From Deltaproteobacteria bacterium (GTDB lineage: Bacteria; Desulfobacterota; Desulfobulbia; Desulfobulbales; SURF-16): DNA of 57,261 nt. The first letter of the stretch is position 1, and each line of letters begins with the position of its first letter. The stretch is taken from NCBI GenBank assembly GCA_029933005.1, contig JAOZOY010000009.1:1-57261 (forward strand), read 5' to 3'. The notes below the pieces were generated by a model. It had not been told where the DNA came from. It made no database searches and saw only the letters and a program-made list of their open reading frames with translations. Below are positions 1-8,800 of this stretch, in pieces. Made by a program: the position numbers and the translations under genes.

Positions 1-262
1 ACCCATCGCCCCAATCTACCGTATATGCACCAGATACCGAAAAGGCGATATAGTTGTTTGCGTCATCATCAACAGCAACTAAACCGTTTATGACCTGATC
101 TGTATCAGAAATAATTGGCATTTCTAACCATTCTGAATTTCTTACATATCCACTACTGCAATCACCTCCAGAACCGGTTCCACTCTGCACAACAACTTGC
201 CCAGCTTGGGTAGAGCAACACGTAAAAACAAAAATCAACAAAGAATAAATTATATTAAGCAT
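1..262 (-). CDS. Secreted-type fibre/adhesin protein, N-terminal part (cut by window edge)
   Basis: The ATG at 262-260 opens a frame that runs off the left edge after 87 codons. The first 20 or so residues are hydrophobic and end in CCSTQAGQ, which looks like a Sec signal peptide, possibly a lipobox. A Gly/Ser segment follows, and the last visible residues are YTVDWGDG. A WGDG motif ahead of repeats of the CSSLQTIPLLDTS type is a layout I recognise from phage and bacterial surface proteins, and exactly such repeats end the window on the right edge on the same strand. I infer that both are parts of one gene. A direct join would be one base out of frame, so sequence is missing between them. Confidence 0.7.
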   Translation of the reverse strand, partial: MLNIIYSLLIFVFTCCSTQAGQVVVQSGTGSGGDCSSGYVRNSEWLEMPIISDTDQVINGLVAVDDDANNYIAFSVSGAYTVDWGDG

Positions 263-274
263 ATCGTTCCTTTA

Positions 275-1024
275 TTATAAATTTAGCGACACAGTACATT
301 CTGTTGCGGTGTCTGCAATTGTTGATATATCTACCCTTATCCACGAACCCGCACTAGGATCTGTCAACCCAGATATATCTATACCTGTAACATACGCGTT
401 GGTAGTTGACATCGTAAGCTCTGTTGTAGTTATTGCCGAAGCTGTACCAGATATCGACGTTTTCATATAAATGTCAAATTCTACAGGGGCCGCAGTCTCC
501 GTAACATCACACAGTATATTTGCAGTTGTCCAAGATACTGTGCTAGGTATTTCTATATATTTTCCTGTATACGTGGATGTCAGGTCAGTGAATATAAATT
601 GTATGCTATCGGCCCCGCCTGTCATACCATCAAGTTTAGTTTTATCCGCCCCTGTCAACATTCCAGCGCTACTTGTTGTCGCAGCCGGGAGAGTGGTATC
701 AGTGCCAGAGCTGGAGTGTATTTCAATAGTTGTTGTCGCTGGAGTGTTCGATAAATTTGTAGTTCCAGAAGACGCTTCTACGGCTGTTTCAAGTTCCTGT
801 AACGCAACTTTATTTGTCGAGCTATCAGTAATTGTTGAACCGGTAAAAGTGCCCAAATGTGTCGAACCAACAGCAACACCGGAAAGAGTAGTTATACTAA
901 TCAAGTCATCAGATGCAATGGGATTTCCATTAGAATCATACCTGGATATTTGTCCATTTGTTGCAGAATATCCAGGTACTGGAAAAAGTAATAGTAAGAA
1001 TAGTAATAGTTTTATTTTTTTCAT
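275..1024 (-). CDS. Fibre-like virion protein with signal peptide
   Basis: This is a 249-residue protein. I chose the ATG at 1024 because GAGGGTG lies just upstream and because it places a clean signal peptide (MKKIKLLLFLLLLF, ending PGYSA) at the N-terminus. The rest is rich in Ser, Thr, Gly and Ala, as in beta-structured fibre proteins, with the segment SNTPATTTIEIHSSSGTDT typical of fibre shafts. It is the fourth gene of a tightly packed leftward run (3277 to 262) of fibre-like genes. No enzymatic domain is recognisable. The receptor-binding or tail-accessory role is inferred from composition and neighbours. Confidence 0.65.
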   Translation of the reverse strand: MKKIKLLLFLLLLFPVPGYSATNGQISRYDSNGNPIASDDLISITTLSGVAVGSTHLGTFTGSTITDSSTNKVALQELETAVEASSGTTNLSNTPATTTIEIHSSSGTDTTLPAATTSSAGMLTGADKTKLDGMTGGADSIQFIFTDLTSTYTGKYIEIPSTVSWTTANILCDVTETAAPVEFDIYMKTSISGTASAITTTELTMSTTNAYVTGIDISGLTDPSAGSWIRVDISTIADTATECTVSLNL

Positions 1025-1034
1025 ATTGACACCC

Positions 1035-1412
1035 TCAATGTAAAAGATTGCAATGGGCTTTCCCATTTAACAGACAATAAGCAGGCCCATTAATTTCTAC
1101 CATGTAGAATAGGTGCTTGGCTATAAGCATATTAGAGCTGTTACTTCTTATACCATTCACATAACCCTTACATGTAAAATAATAGGTAGTGTTGTTATCT
1201 AAATTAATTATTTCCCTACTCATTAATCCATCAGTTATTGAAGGCAATCCAACATCAATAACATAACTTAAATTAGTTTTATCTTCTCCATAATACAATT
1301 CATATCCACTAGCGCTCGTAGGTTTCCACCCAATAGTTACATCAAATGCAAAACATAAATTGCTAAAATAGCCATATAAAATAAAGGTTAAAAATAATAT
1401 TTTTTTATTCAT
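1035..1412 (-). CDS. Small fibronectin-III-like protein with signal peptide
   Basis: This is a 125-residue protein starting at the ATG at 1412, three bases after the stop of the upstream fibre gene (an upstream in-frame GTG at 1430 would overlap that gene). MNKKILFLTFILYGYF and CFAFDV form a signal peptide. The following residues (DVTIGWKPTSASGYELYYG, then NLDNNTTYYFTCKGY and NGIRSNSS) have the W, the YxLYY strand and the NTTYYF strand of a fibronectin type III fold. Such domains are common on phage particles, where they are thought to give weak carbohydrate or surface adhesion. Here it sits between two fibre genes. Confidence 0.6.
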   Translation of the reverse strand: MNKKILFLTFILYGYFSNLCFAFDVTIGWKPTSASGYELYYGEDKTNLSYVIDVGLPSITDGLMSREIINLDNNTTYYFTCKGYVNGIRSNSSNMLIAKHLFYMVEINGPAYCLLNGKAHCNLLH

Positions 1413-1414
1413 TT

Positions 1415-3277
1415 TCAATTCGCTACCCACCCACCTGGAGGCAGATTAATAACTCCACTTGGAAAACCTATATACATTTTATTTGTATCAGTATCTAGCA
1501 CACACGCGCCATTAACAACAGAGGATGGTGCTCCTGATTGCTCAGTACAATTCCACCCATTATCTATTAATTGCAATTCATCATAAATTTTGTTGGCACT
1601 CCATATTTCATTTACATCACCATTGCCCGCAGTATCATTTATAAGTCCCTCTATTTGTCCGCTGGCAAACCAATCTGTTCCATCCCATTGTAAAATATCA
1701 TTTATATCTGTCCCGTCCGGTACTATTGTTTTAGCAGTATTAAGATTAATCGCTGTCCTGTTTTCCTGCAGGGCAGCCTCAACCTCTGTAGCTGTGATAA
1801 GAGAACCAGCGTCGGTAATGTCAACGTCAACGGCATCCTGATCGCCTGTGTTGGCCGAAGCAAGTGCTGCAATGTCAACAGTATCAACGGTGCCGGAAAC
1901 AACAATATTACCAGTAACACCGAAGTCGGAACCATTATACGTAAGGCCGCTTGTGCCCTCCGCTGTTCCGTCACCTGTCCATACAGTTACTTGATTGTCT
2001 ACAGGAGTACCAACTTTTGAAACATCGCCAGACCCGGACGGCGTTGCAAATGTCGGAGCAGAGGTTGCCCCATTTGATTTTAAATACGTTCCATCAGCGC
2101 CAAGGGCAAGCTCTGTAACGTCACCATCGGTATCGGAATAGAATACTCTCCATGCAGTTTGTTCTACAAATTCAGTTAAATTTGTATATCCTCCGCTTCC
2201 ACCACCTAAAACAACAGGCGTTCCGCTATTATCATTGCAAAACTCAAAGGCTGAGTCAGTAGTATCATACCACCATGCACCTTGTTCACCCGTACAATCA
2301 TCATCATTTACAGCAACATTATTTCGGTCGACCTTTCCAGTAATGACAGGGGTAGCAATGGTCGGAGTAGTCCCAAATACAGCAACACCTGTTCCAGTTT
2401 CGTCACTCAATGCAGATAAAAGCCCCGCTGAATTCGTGAGAGTTCCTTCTTTGGCATTGATTTGAGTCTGAATGTCAGAAGTCACCCCATCCACATAACT
2501 AAACTCTGTGGCATCCACACCTTCAATACTGTGGGCCTGGATGTCGAGGTTTCCACCAAGTTGCGGGGTAGTATCTTCTACGAGATTACTTAGCCCACCA
2601 CCGTTAGCATCAACATAAGTTTTAACAGCCTTTTCCGTAGGCACAGCATCGTCGGAATCACCAGCAAGTGTTCCATCTATTGAAAACTCATTTATATTCG
2701 TGCCGTTGGAAAGAGCAATACCACCAGAATCAACAGTCGCTCTTGTGGTATTGTCAGTCTTAATTTCAACGCTTCCGGCTTCATAAGAATTGAGAATAAG
2801 AGCACCAGTGCCCTTATGCGTTAATTCAGATGCTGAGTTTTCACCGTTATTCTTTCGGATAATCCGTAAACCGTAGTCAGAATAAGTAGTATCCCCAATC
2901 AGGTCAATGTATGAACTACCATTACTTGTTCTGCCATTCCCTACCTGAAATGCTCTTGCATTAGTACTATCGGCACTAGAACCAACATTGAGATTCCCAA
3001 GGAATGTCCCACCAGTCGTGGGGACAGCACCGGCTTGTACAGCAGTTACACCATGGGGATTATCTGTTAAGCTTCGATGTATTGTGTTCGTGGCAACATC
3101 AGCATGGTCAGAGCCATCACCAATAACATGGGTATTGTTTTCAAGGTCATTCGCATTATACTTAGTTGCTCTGTCACTGTACTTAGTGTCGGTTAATGGA
3201 ACTACATAATTCATATCCGCATAGCACATAGATGATGTGAGCAAAAGCGCCACTATAATTGGTATTGTTTTTTTCAT
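1415..3277 (-). CDS. Tail-fibre-like protein with signal peptide
   Basis: This is a 620-residue protein. The N-terminus (MKKTIPIIVALLLTSSMCYA) is a classic signal peptide. It is followed by a DGSDHADVATNTIHRS segment that matches the repeat of the large fibre encoded at 21539-23116. The N-terminal part also carries TDNPHGVTAVQAGAVPTTGG, a linker common in phage tail fibres. The body has several collagen-like or beta-helix-like low-complexity segments and two copies of a GVTSDIQTQINAKEGTL-like stretch typical of fibre shafts. The upstream ATATG start has a weak ribosome site. The role is probably a receptor-binding or side-fibre component. Confidence 0.7.
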   Translation of the reverse strand: MKKTIPIIVALLLTSSMCYADMNYVVPLTDTKYSDRATKYNANDLENNTHVIGDGSDHADVATNTIHRSLTDNPHGVTAVQAGAVPTTGGTFLGNLNVGSSADSTNARAFQVGNGRTSNGSSYIDLIGDTTYSDYGLRIIRKNNGENSASELTHKGTGALILNSYEAGSVEIKTDNTTRATVDSGGIALSNGTNINEFSIDGTLAGDSDDAVPTEKAVKTYVDANGGGLSNLVEDTTPQLGGNLDIQAHSIEGVDATEFSYVDGVTSDIQTQINAKEGTLTNSAGLLSALSDETGTGVAVFGTTPTIATPVITGKVDRNNVAVNDDDCTGEQGAWWYDTTDSAFEFCNDNSGTPVVLGGGSGGYTNLTEFVEQTAWRVFYSDTDGDVTELALGADGTYLKSNGATSAPTFATPSGSGDVSKVGTPVDNQVTVWTGDGTAEGTSGLTYNGSDFGVTGNIVVSGTVDTVDIAALASANTGDQDAVDVDITDAGSLITATEVEAALQENRTAINLNTAKTIVPDGTDINDILQWDGTDWFASGQIEGLINDTAGNGDVNEIWSANKIYDELQLIDNGWNCTEQSGAPSSVVNGACVLDTDTNKMYIGFPSGVINLPPGGWVAN

Positions 3278-3306
3278 ATTGTGTCCTGTGTTATCGCATA
3301 AAAAAC

Positions 3307-3816
3307 TTATGCAAAAAAACTTGTTACTTCTATAATTTCTGCACTGGTTAATCCAAAATACAAAGCATAACCCTTTCCTATATCTGCGTTAAAAAAAGTC
3401 GTTTCCTTACCAACAACATATGCTTCTATTTCAGCCTGCGTTTTTGCAGTATTCAGGAACGGGCCTTCCACTGCATCAGCCGTGGTAGCAGGCGTGGTAT
3501 CTATTCCCATTTCAGCCTGACCAAGTAGATATGTCGCGTTGGTTGTGTCCCAGGAATTAGTGATTGTGTCACCGTTGGGATAAACGAAAAGATGGTAGCC
3601 GTTGATATAATCACGGCGATAGTGCTCGTAGGCAATATCTGGGTCTTGTTCGACATCAGGATCTTGTTCAACGTTCATTCCATGGATTATTGGGCCTCGC
3701 GCCCAAACCACAAGTTTATCGTAGGCGGGAGGACGTGCAGACAACGAACGGCTAACAATCGGGTTCCCGATAGGTGACAATATAGGGGTGGAGATTGGCG
3801 ATATAATTACCGTCAT
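3307..3816 (-). CDS. Putative baseplate/fibre-associated protein, unknown
   Basis: This 169-residue protein starts at 3816, only 3 bases after the stop of the upstream gene. The N-terminus is rich in Ile, Pro and Ser (repeated ISP and PI units). A tandem duplication EQDPDVEQDPDI lies near residues 50-61. The C-terminal half (GIDTTPATTADAVEGPF, AEIEAYVVGKETTFF) is unlike any family I can name. It belongs to the same leftward fibre operon, so a structural role is likely, but no function can be read from the sequence. Confidence 0.55.
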   Translation of the reverse strand: MTVIISPISTPILSPIGNPIVSRSLSARPPAYDKLVVWARGPIIHGMNVEQDPDVEQDPDIAYEHYRRDYINGYHLFVYPNGDTITNSWDTTNATYLLGQAEMGIDTTPATTADAVEGPFLNTAKTQAEIEAYVVGKETTFFNADIGKGYALYFGLTSAEIIEVTSFFA

Positions 3817-3819
3817 TGC

Positions 3820-4128
3820 TCAACCCTCTTCTATGTCGATGCCTACAGTACCTTTTGTAAGTTGTTTTACTATTTTGTATGTACCGGCTTGCACGATTGG
3901 AAAAGCCATGTGCCTTCCGGTTAGAACCACTGGCCGAGGATTGGCAGCGGGGTTAGTTCTTGCATTGAGTAGGGAAAATGTGTCGTCGCTGTTTTTCTTG
4001 TAGACTTGGCCAACAACTTCATCACCATGAGCGCCGTAACAGGATACTCCGGTAGATGTGGTGACGGTGAATTCTGTAGCGTCGCCTATGGCAACCGCTG
4101 CTGTTCTTGCACTGATATACTCAGCCAT
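3820..4128 (-). CDS. Small structural-type protein, unknown
   Basis: This 102-residue protein is the first gene of the leftward fibre run, with AGAGGTAAAACA directly before its ATG as ribosome site. The sequence is beta-rich with no membrane segment or Cys motif (one Cys). I do not recognise the family. Its position ahead of the fibre genes and its composition suggest a capsid- or tail-associated accessory. The upstream intergenic region carries a motif shared with the start of the terminase operon (4159-4180). Confidence 0.5.
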   Translation of the reverse strand: MAEYISARTAAVAIGDATEFTVTTSTGVSCYGAHGDEVVGQVYKKNSDDTFSLLNARTNPAANPRPVVLTGRHMAFPIVQAGTYKIVKQLTKGTVGIDIEEG

Positions 4129-4158
4129 TGTTTTACCTCTTCGTCTTGTTCTTATTCG

Positions 4159-4180
4159 TTTTCTTACATTTATGTAAAAC
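4159..4180 (-). promoter_or_regulatory. Box shared with terminase leader (possible late promoter element)
   Basis: On the + strand the box reads TTTTCTTACATTTATGTAAA. Nearly the same box (TTTTCTTACATTTTTGTTAAA minus its last base) occurs at 33663-33683. Both copies lie upstream of the first gene of a leftward late run, 31 and 19 bases from the start codon. The core TTACATaaATGTAA is a near-perfect palindrome. Binding by a late activator is inferred only from placement and conservation. Confidence 0.4.
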
Positions 4181-4317
4181 TATACTTATCCGTTAGCACA
4201 TTTTTGTGTGGTTGTAAAGTTTTTTGTATTTGGGGTGGGTGTGATTGGCTAAGGTTGACAAGTAATGAAAATTATACTACGGTTTATCTATAAGAGCTTT
4301 CTGACAGAAGTTAATAC

Positions 4318-4399
4318 GCTTAAAGGCTTATGCCTTGTGTCCACTCCTTAAGCGGGGAGCCTGTCAGCTCTGGGACACAAGGCATAAGCCTTTTTTGTT
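4318..4399 (+). promoter_or_regulatory. Long terminator hairpin with a competing pairing (attenuator-like leader of rha)
   Basis: A perfect 21-bp stem (4322-4342 with 4373-4393) encloses a 30-base loop and is followed by a run of T, as in an intrinsic terminator read rightward. The loop contains CCTTAAGCG (4347-4355), which can pair with CGCTTAAAGG at 4318-4327, part of which belongs to the terminator stem. The two foldings exclude each other. The start codon of rha is 22 bases beyond the stem, so the element lies in its leader. The 286 bases between 4129 and 4414 hold no gene that I can support. An AAGGTTGACAA motif at 4251-4261 matches the -35 region of the two divergent promoters elsewhere in the window. 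Confidence 0.6.
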
Positions 4400-4414
4400 T
4401 TGAGGTAATGCAAT

Positions 4415-5023
4415 ATGAATAATTTGGTTTTTGCAAACAAAAAAAAAGAAGCAATAACAACATCAAGATTAATTGCTGGCGAATTTCACAAAAGGCACGA
4501 TAATCTTCTCGCTAAGATAGAAAAGCTAAAAAAGGAAGACAAAGAGACATTCACTGTCCTTAAAATTAAGGGCAGCTCTTATGTTGATGAAAGTGGAAAG
4601 AAAAGCAAAGAATTCTTGTTAAACAGAGATGCGTACGCATTCTTTGCGATGGGTTTCACAGGTAAAAAAGCAAACAAGTTCAAAGTTAAATTCATTGCAG
4701 CCTTCAATGAAATGGAGTCGTGGATAAAGGAGCGCGTCCAAAACTCTCTTGAATATAAGGTCATGTCTGACACGCTCAGGGAAGTACGGCTTCTTGCAGG
4801 AAAAGAAACAAAGCACTTTCATTACGCCACAGAAGCTAAGTTAGTTAATTGGGCAATTAGCGGAGAGTTCAAACCACTTGATCGTGAAGGTTTGTCACAA
4901 GATGAATTAGACTTGCTCTATAATTTGCAGAAACGGAACACTGTTCTTATGGGTGCCGGCATGACATACGCTGACAGAAAAGAATCGCTAAAACTTTTTG
5001 CAGAGCTCGCGAGAAGCAAATGA
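4415..5023 (+). CDS. rha: Rha-family phage regulatory protein
   Basis: This 202-residue protein carries the Rha domain at residues 1-100: MNNLVFANKKKEAITTSRLI, then EFHKRHDNLLAKI, then SYVDESGKKSKEFLLNRDAY and FTGKKANKFKVKFIAAFNEM, all hallmarks of Pfam Rha (pRha). Family members (for example phi-80 Rha) are DNA-binding regulators that can block phage growth in hosts lacking integration host factor. The C-terminal 90 residues are helical and resemble the KilA-C/ORF6C-like tails of these proteins. GAGGTAATGCA precedes the ATG. It is the first gene of a small rightward island lying against the late operon, behind an attenuator-like hairpin. Confidence 0.85.
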   Translation: MNNLVFANKKKEAITTSRLIAGEFHKRHDNLLAKIEKLKKEDKETFTVLKIKGSSYVDESGKKSKEFLLNRDAYAFFAMGFTGKKANKFKVKFIAAFNEMESWIKERVQNSLEYKVMSDTLREVRLLAGKETKHFHYATEAKLVNWAISGEFKPLDREGLSQDELDLLYNLQKRNTVLMGAGMTYADRKESLKLFAELARSK

Positions 5024-5247
5024 AAATAACAAATATGCTTCAATGCTTCTCTGTTGGCGACGAAATCGGTGGATACTGCAACGGCCTCTTTGGTCGTGAC
5101 GATTACGAAACCAAGATTTGTGTGCTCGTTCAGCCTACCTATGCTGTCTTTGAATACAAAAACAGTAGTGGTGCTGTTGTTTTGAACTTTAGTTCCGATG
5201 ATACCATCCATTACAAGTCGTCAGATTGGGAAGCGGAGGAAGAATAA
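5020..5247 (+). CDS. Small phage protein, unknown
   Basis: This 75-residue protein has an ATG that overlaps the rha stop codon (ATGA), so it is probably translationally coupled. It has two Cys residues, aromatic-rich beta segments and an acidic C-terminus (SSDWEAEEE). No domain is recognised. It is expressed with rha. Confidence 0.55.
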   Translation: MKITNMLQCFSVGDEIGGYCNGLFGRDDYETKICVLVQPTYAVFEYKNSSGAVVLNFSSDDTIHYKSSDWEAEEE

Positions 5248-5250
5248 ACA

Positions 5251-5496
5251 ATGCCAATAACAACACAAATAAAGCTACGCACAGGTGACGTGTACCTGAC
5301 CAACATAGGTGGATATTTCCAAGAACAAACGATTGAACGAGTTGTGTGTAAGGGGAAGGCTATTAAATTATCAGGTGCTGGGTGGGTTGACACAAAGAAA
5401 TTTCTCGACACTTCCAAAGGCAAGACAGGCCATTACGAGAGCCGTAGGTTTTTGCTGTTCTGGAATAAGCGTGTTTTTGTTAAATCGGAGGATTGA
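5251..5496 (+). CDS. Small phage protein, unknown
   Basis: This 81-residue basic protein begins three bases after the stop of the preceding gene. The sequence is mostly beta-prone (IKLRTGDVYLTNIGGYF and RRFLLFWNKRVFVKSED), without Cys pairs or membrane segments. It is part of the rha island. I do not recognise the family. Confidence 0.5.
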   Translation: MPITTQIKLRTGDVYLTNIGGYFQEQTIERVVCKGKAIKLSGAGWVDTKKFLDTSKGKTGHYESRRFLLFWNKRVFVKSED

Positions 5497-5502
5497 AAAG
5501 TA

Positions 5503-5817
5503 ATGGATATTTGGAACCTAAAAGCGAAAGAACAACACAACTTAAAACCTTGCCCATTTTGCGGAGGGGAGGCGACTAAATGCCCGTGCAGTGAACCTGA
5601 CTGTAACCGTATCAAGTGTAAAAAATGTGGCGTTGAGATCGTTGTAGACCTCGACGACTACCAGCATAATGTTAATCTTTGGAACACCAGGCCAAGCATA
5701 CCGGACAAAGACATGAAACTAAAACTCTACGAAATTGAGTCAGCAATACGCGACCATAAAGAGAAACGGGGGCTTGAGTTATGTGCGGAGCTTCGTGGGT
5801 TGTTGGATGGTGGTTAA
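5503..5817 (+). CDS. Lar-like restriction-alleviation zinc-ribbon protein
   Basis: This 104-residue protein starts with LKPCPFCGGEA, then CPCSEPDCNRIKCKKCG and NLWNTRPS. The PCPFCG..C..CG..WN.R pattern is that of the Lar/restriction-alleviation family (Pfam Lar_restr_allev), whose best studied member, Rac prophage Lar, counters type I restriction. The C-terminal 40 residues are a charged helix. GGAGGATTGA precedes the ATG. It ends 5 bases before the convergent stop of the giant gene. The antirestriction role is by family only, and many such zinc ribbons have unknown function. Confidence 0.65.
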   Translation: MDIWNLKAKEQHNLKPCPFCGGEATKCPCSEPDCNRIKCKKCGVEIVVDLDDYQHNVNLWNTRPSIPDKDMKLKLYEIESAIRDHKEKRGLELCAELRGLLDGG

Positions 5818-5822
5818 CTTTC

Positions 5823-8800
5823 CTACATAACCCGCCCCCGCTCAGACCGAGGCGCACGGTTCACGTTTCTGACCATGCGTTTCAGTGCCTTTCGTGCGTC
5901 AATGGGCCGTATATCCTTACGGCCTAAGCCACGCACGATATCATTGTATTTCTTTATAGCGCCAAGGATACTGCCCCATTCACCACGGTCAATTCTACCA
6001 TCATTTTGAACCAGCATTTTCTTGATTCTTGAATTGATAGCAGAACGTTTATCCTGGTACTTCATTGCTATTTTCTTCTCGCTCCACTGTTTTTCGCGTT
6101 TACCTGATAATCCAGATGGGTTAAAGGATATCGCCCGGAGGAAAGCATCAGCAGCAGTCGCTTTTAGTGGCTCGTCACCATAGAATACAGGCCCGTACGA
6201 GTTTGTGGTAGCGCCTTCGTTGTATTCTCGAATAGACTTGAACACATTGCCTATCCCTGCTGGCAATAATCTTTCAGCAGCCTTAAAACCTTCACCCTTA
6301 GTGGCGTGTTTTATTCCTTTGCCAATATCACCTATCACACTGCCAGGAGCACCAAAGATATCGTCCTTGGTTGTTGGGAACGGAGCATTTAACTGTAGAC
6401 TACCTGTTAAGTTTGTCCCAAAGGCACCAGCCAGGCCATGTCTGAATATTCTATCTGTTCCGAGATTGTCCTCTGCCCATTGGTAAAATTCCTCTGTAGG
6501 ATCGTCACCGCCGCCAAGTGCAGATATAATCCCTGAAATTACAGGAGTTGCAAGTGAAGCGCTACCACCGGCAAGAATAGCAGGAGAAAGAAGCATATAG
6601 GCAGCCTCTTTGTTCTTGCCGCGTCCTATCATTTCAGCCATGTTCAGCATATAGTTGTGGGAAAACTTTTTGAAGGTGTATCCAGCCCTTAGGATATTTC
6701 CAGAGCCGCGAGTCCAAACAGGGGCGGTTTCTTTTCCGTAAACACCATGCGCTCGGTCACTAACAGATTTTGCTTTTTTCATTAGTGCATCATGCTTTAA
6801 CCCTGGAAACTGTCTCTTTGCTTGGATGTATGCAGCATGAATAGTTGCCCCACGATTTATTTGCTCTGCTTTCCCGAACATTGCCATGGACAAATCGACA
6901 AACTTTGAATATCTGTTCCCGACTTTCGAGCGAAGCACAGCAGCGTTTTCATGGTTGAATTGTGGATTATCCCAACCGCGCTCTTTTAGGTCGGTGATTA
7001 TCTTCTTATCAAGAGTGCTTCCGTTGCCTTTGCTGTAATCGTGCAGCACTTTAAGCGAAGCAGTAACTTGTCGCATTGCCTTATTGATTGGAATGTCCAA
7101 GTGAGAAGCCATTGTTGCCGGAACAGCTTGGGCAAGGTTGGTCATGTTTACAACAGCAGAACTTACCCGGAACCCAAGGAACTTAAGCACAGCAAGCCCT
7201 TTCATTGTCCCGATTATCCTGTCAATTTGCTCATCATTGCGAAGTATCTCTTTCGTCCACGACATAGCCTCTTTGTATAAATTGGGCGTTTGTTTTGGGT
7301 CGAGTCGTCTGTCTTTTACAAATTCAAGAAACTCTTCATATGTCTCGCCTAACCCATCAGCCTTAAATTTATCAAATGAAATGTCACGCCCGGTCAATGC
7401 TTCGGTGATTGCTTGCGCTGTTTCACGCTTTGCAGATGTTGCCGCCATACCCTTTGCATACATGACCACCGCTATTTTCATATCAGTTTCAAAGCCTTCC
7501 CAATACGACTTTGTACGTTTCATGCGACTGGACAGCCCACCACGAGCCTTAAATATATCTGCTACCGAATGAGTGAGGATATTATTTAATACACTATAAG
7601 CATCAGCAAGTTTTTCATTTGTTTTGGCCTGGCTGAGCCCCTCTTCCATGATGGCGTTAATAGAAGTCATTAACTGGGTAGCTTCAAAAACAGATTCAGG
7701 CATTGATACATTTTTCTCAACCGACATATCATAGCCTTGCTTCTGTAACTTCATCATTTCACGACCAAGTGGAGTCATCCGGTTAAAGCCTTTTCTTGCA
7801 ATCTCCATTAGTTTATTGGCAGGTATCTCCATGCCAGTATCAAAATCAATTTTCTTCCCACCGGGCGTAATATACAAATCAAAGTGCTTTCTGATCTGCT
7901 TATCACCTTTAATGGCCTTGAGCACCACGCCACCACGTTCGCGCTGTCTTGGGAAATAACTACCCCGTAAATCACCCATCATGGCTATTGCTTCGGACAG
8001 GGTAATGGTTTTCGTTTTTCCATCTTCACCCTCAACCTTAACACTTGGTTCAGGCATTCCCATTGCAGCCGCGCTATCAATAATCTTTTGATAATCCCTT
8101 GCCATGACATCAAAGCCACGATTCAGCACCACACGAGAGTTAATAACAGCATCAATGGCCTTGCCTGACATACCGTTGTCGAGCAGGTGTTTTGCCTCTG
8201 CGGCCATCAAGAAAGAAACAGCGTCCGGTGAATTGTCAAAATCCTTGAGTTTCTTGCCTTCCTTGTCGAGAACGGAATAAACATTGTCCTTGAATTTGAG
8301 GCGAAACGCTTTTCCAGTCCTGTCAACTTTCAGGAGATAATCGTTTGCCTCCTTGTATTCTGCCGGGTTTTTCTTTTCAAGTTCAGTCATGCTTTTCGCA
8401 AAGGATTGGTGCTTTGCAATGTACTCAGCGGCCCCTGTGTTATTGTCGATACCGTCAAGAATATAATCTTCGTTCTTTGTTTTTAACTCACTTTTCTTTA
8501 AGCCAGCGTCCAGCATTCGTGCAGTTGCCGGGGCTTTCTTGAGAGTGTATTCAGGAGTTGATACCCATGGCTCGAATACCTTAATATCAGTCTTTTGTGG
8601 TTGTATTTCAGCGGCACTGATTAGGTCGTCAGTGAACAGTTTACCAACTTTTTCTTTTAGTTTTTCGGTTGTGTCGGAAACACTAAACATAACCCCATCA
8701 CCAGTACGGACAATCATATCCTCTTCCGCAATACCTTCTGTTACATACGGAGGCATTAAGCGACGCTGTTTAGGTGTCAAGTCTTTACGTGTTGCTGCAT

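Noticed and set aside
471..1043. 190-residue rightward frame opposite the signal-peptide fibre gene
   Set aside because: Mirror of a codon-biased fibre gene; no ribosome site and no domain.
5020..5045. TAACAA motif in the rha island as attC
   Set aside because: It lies in coding sequence and has no partner arm.
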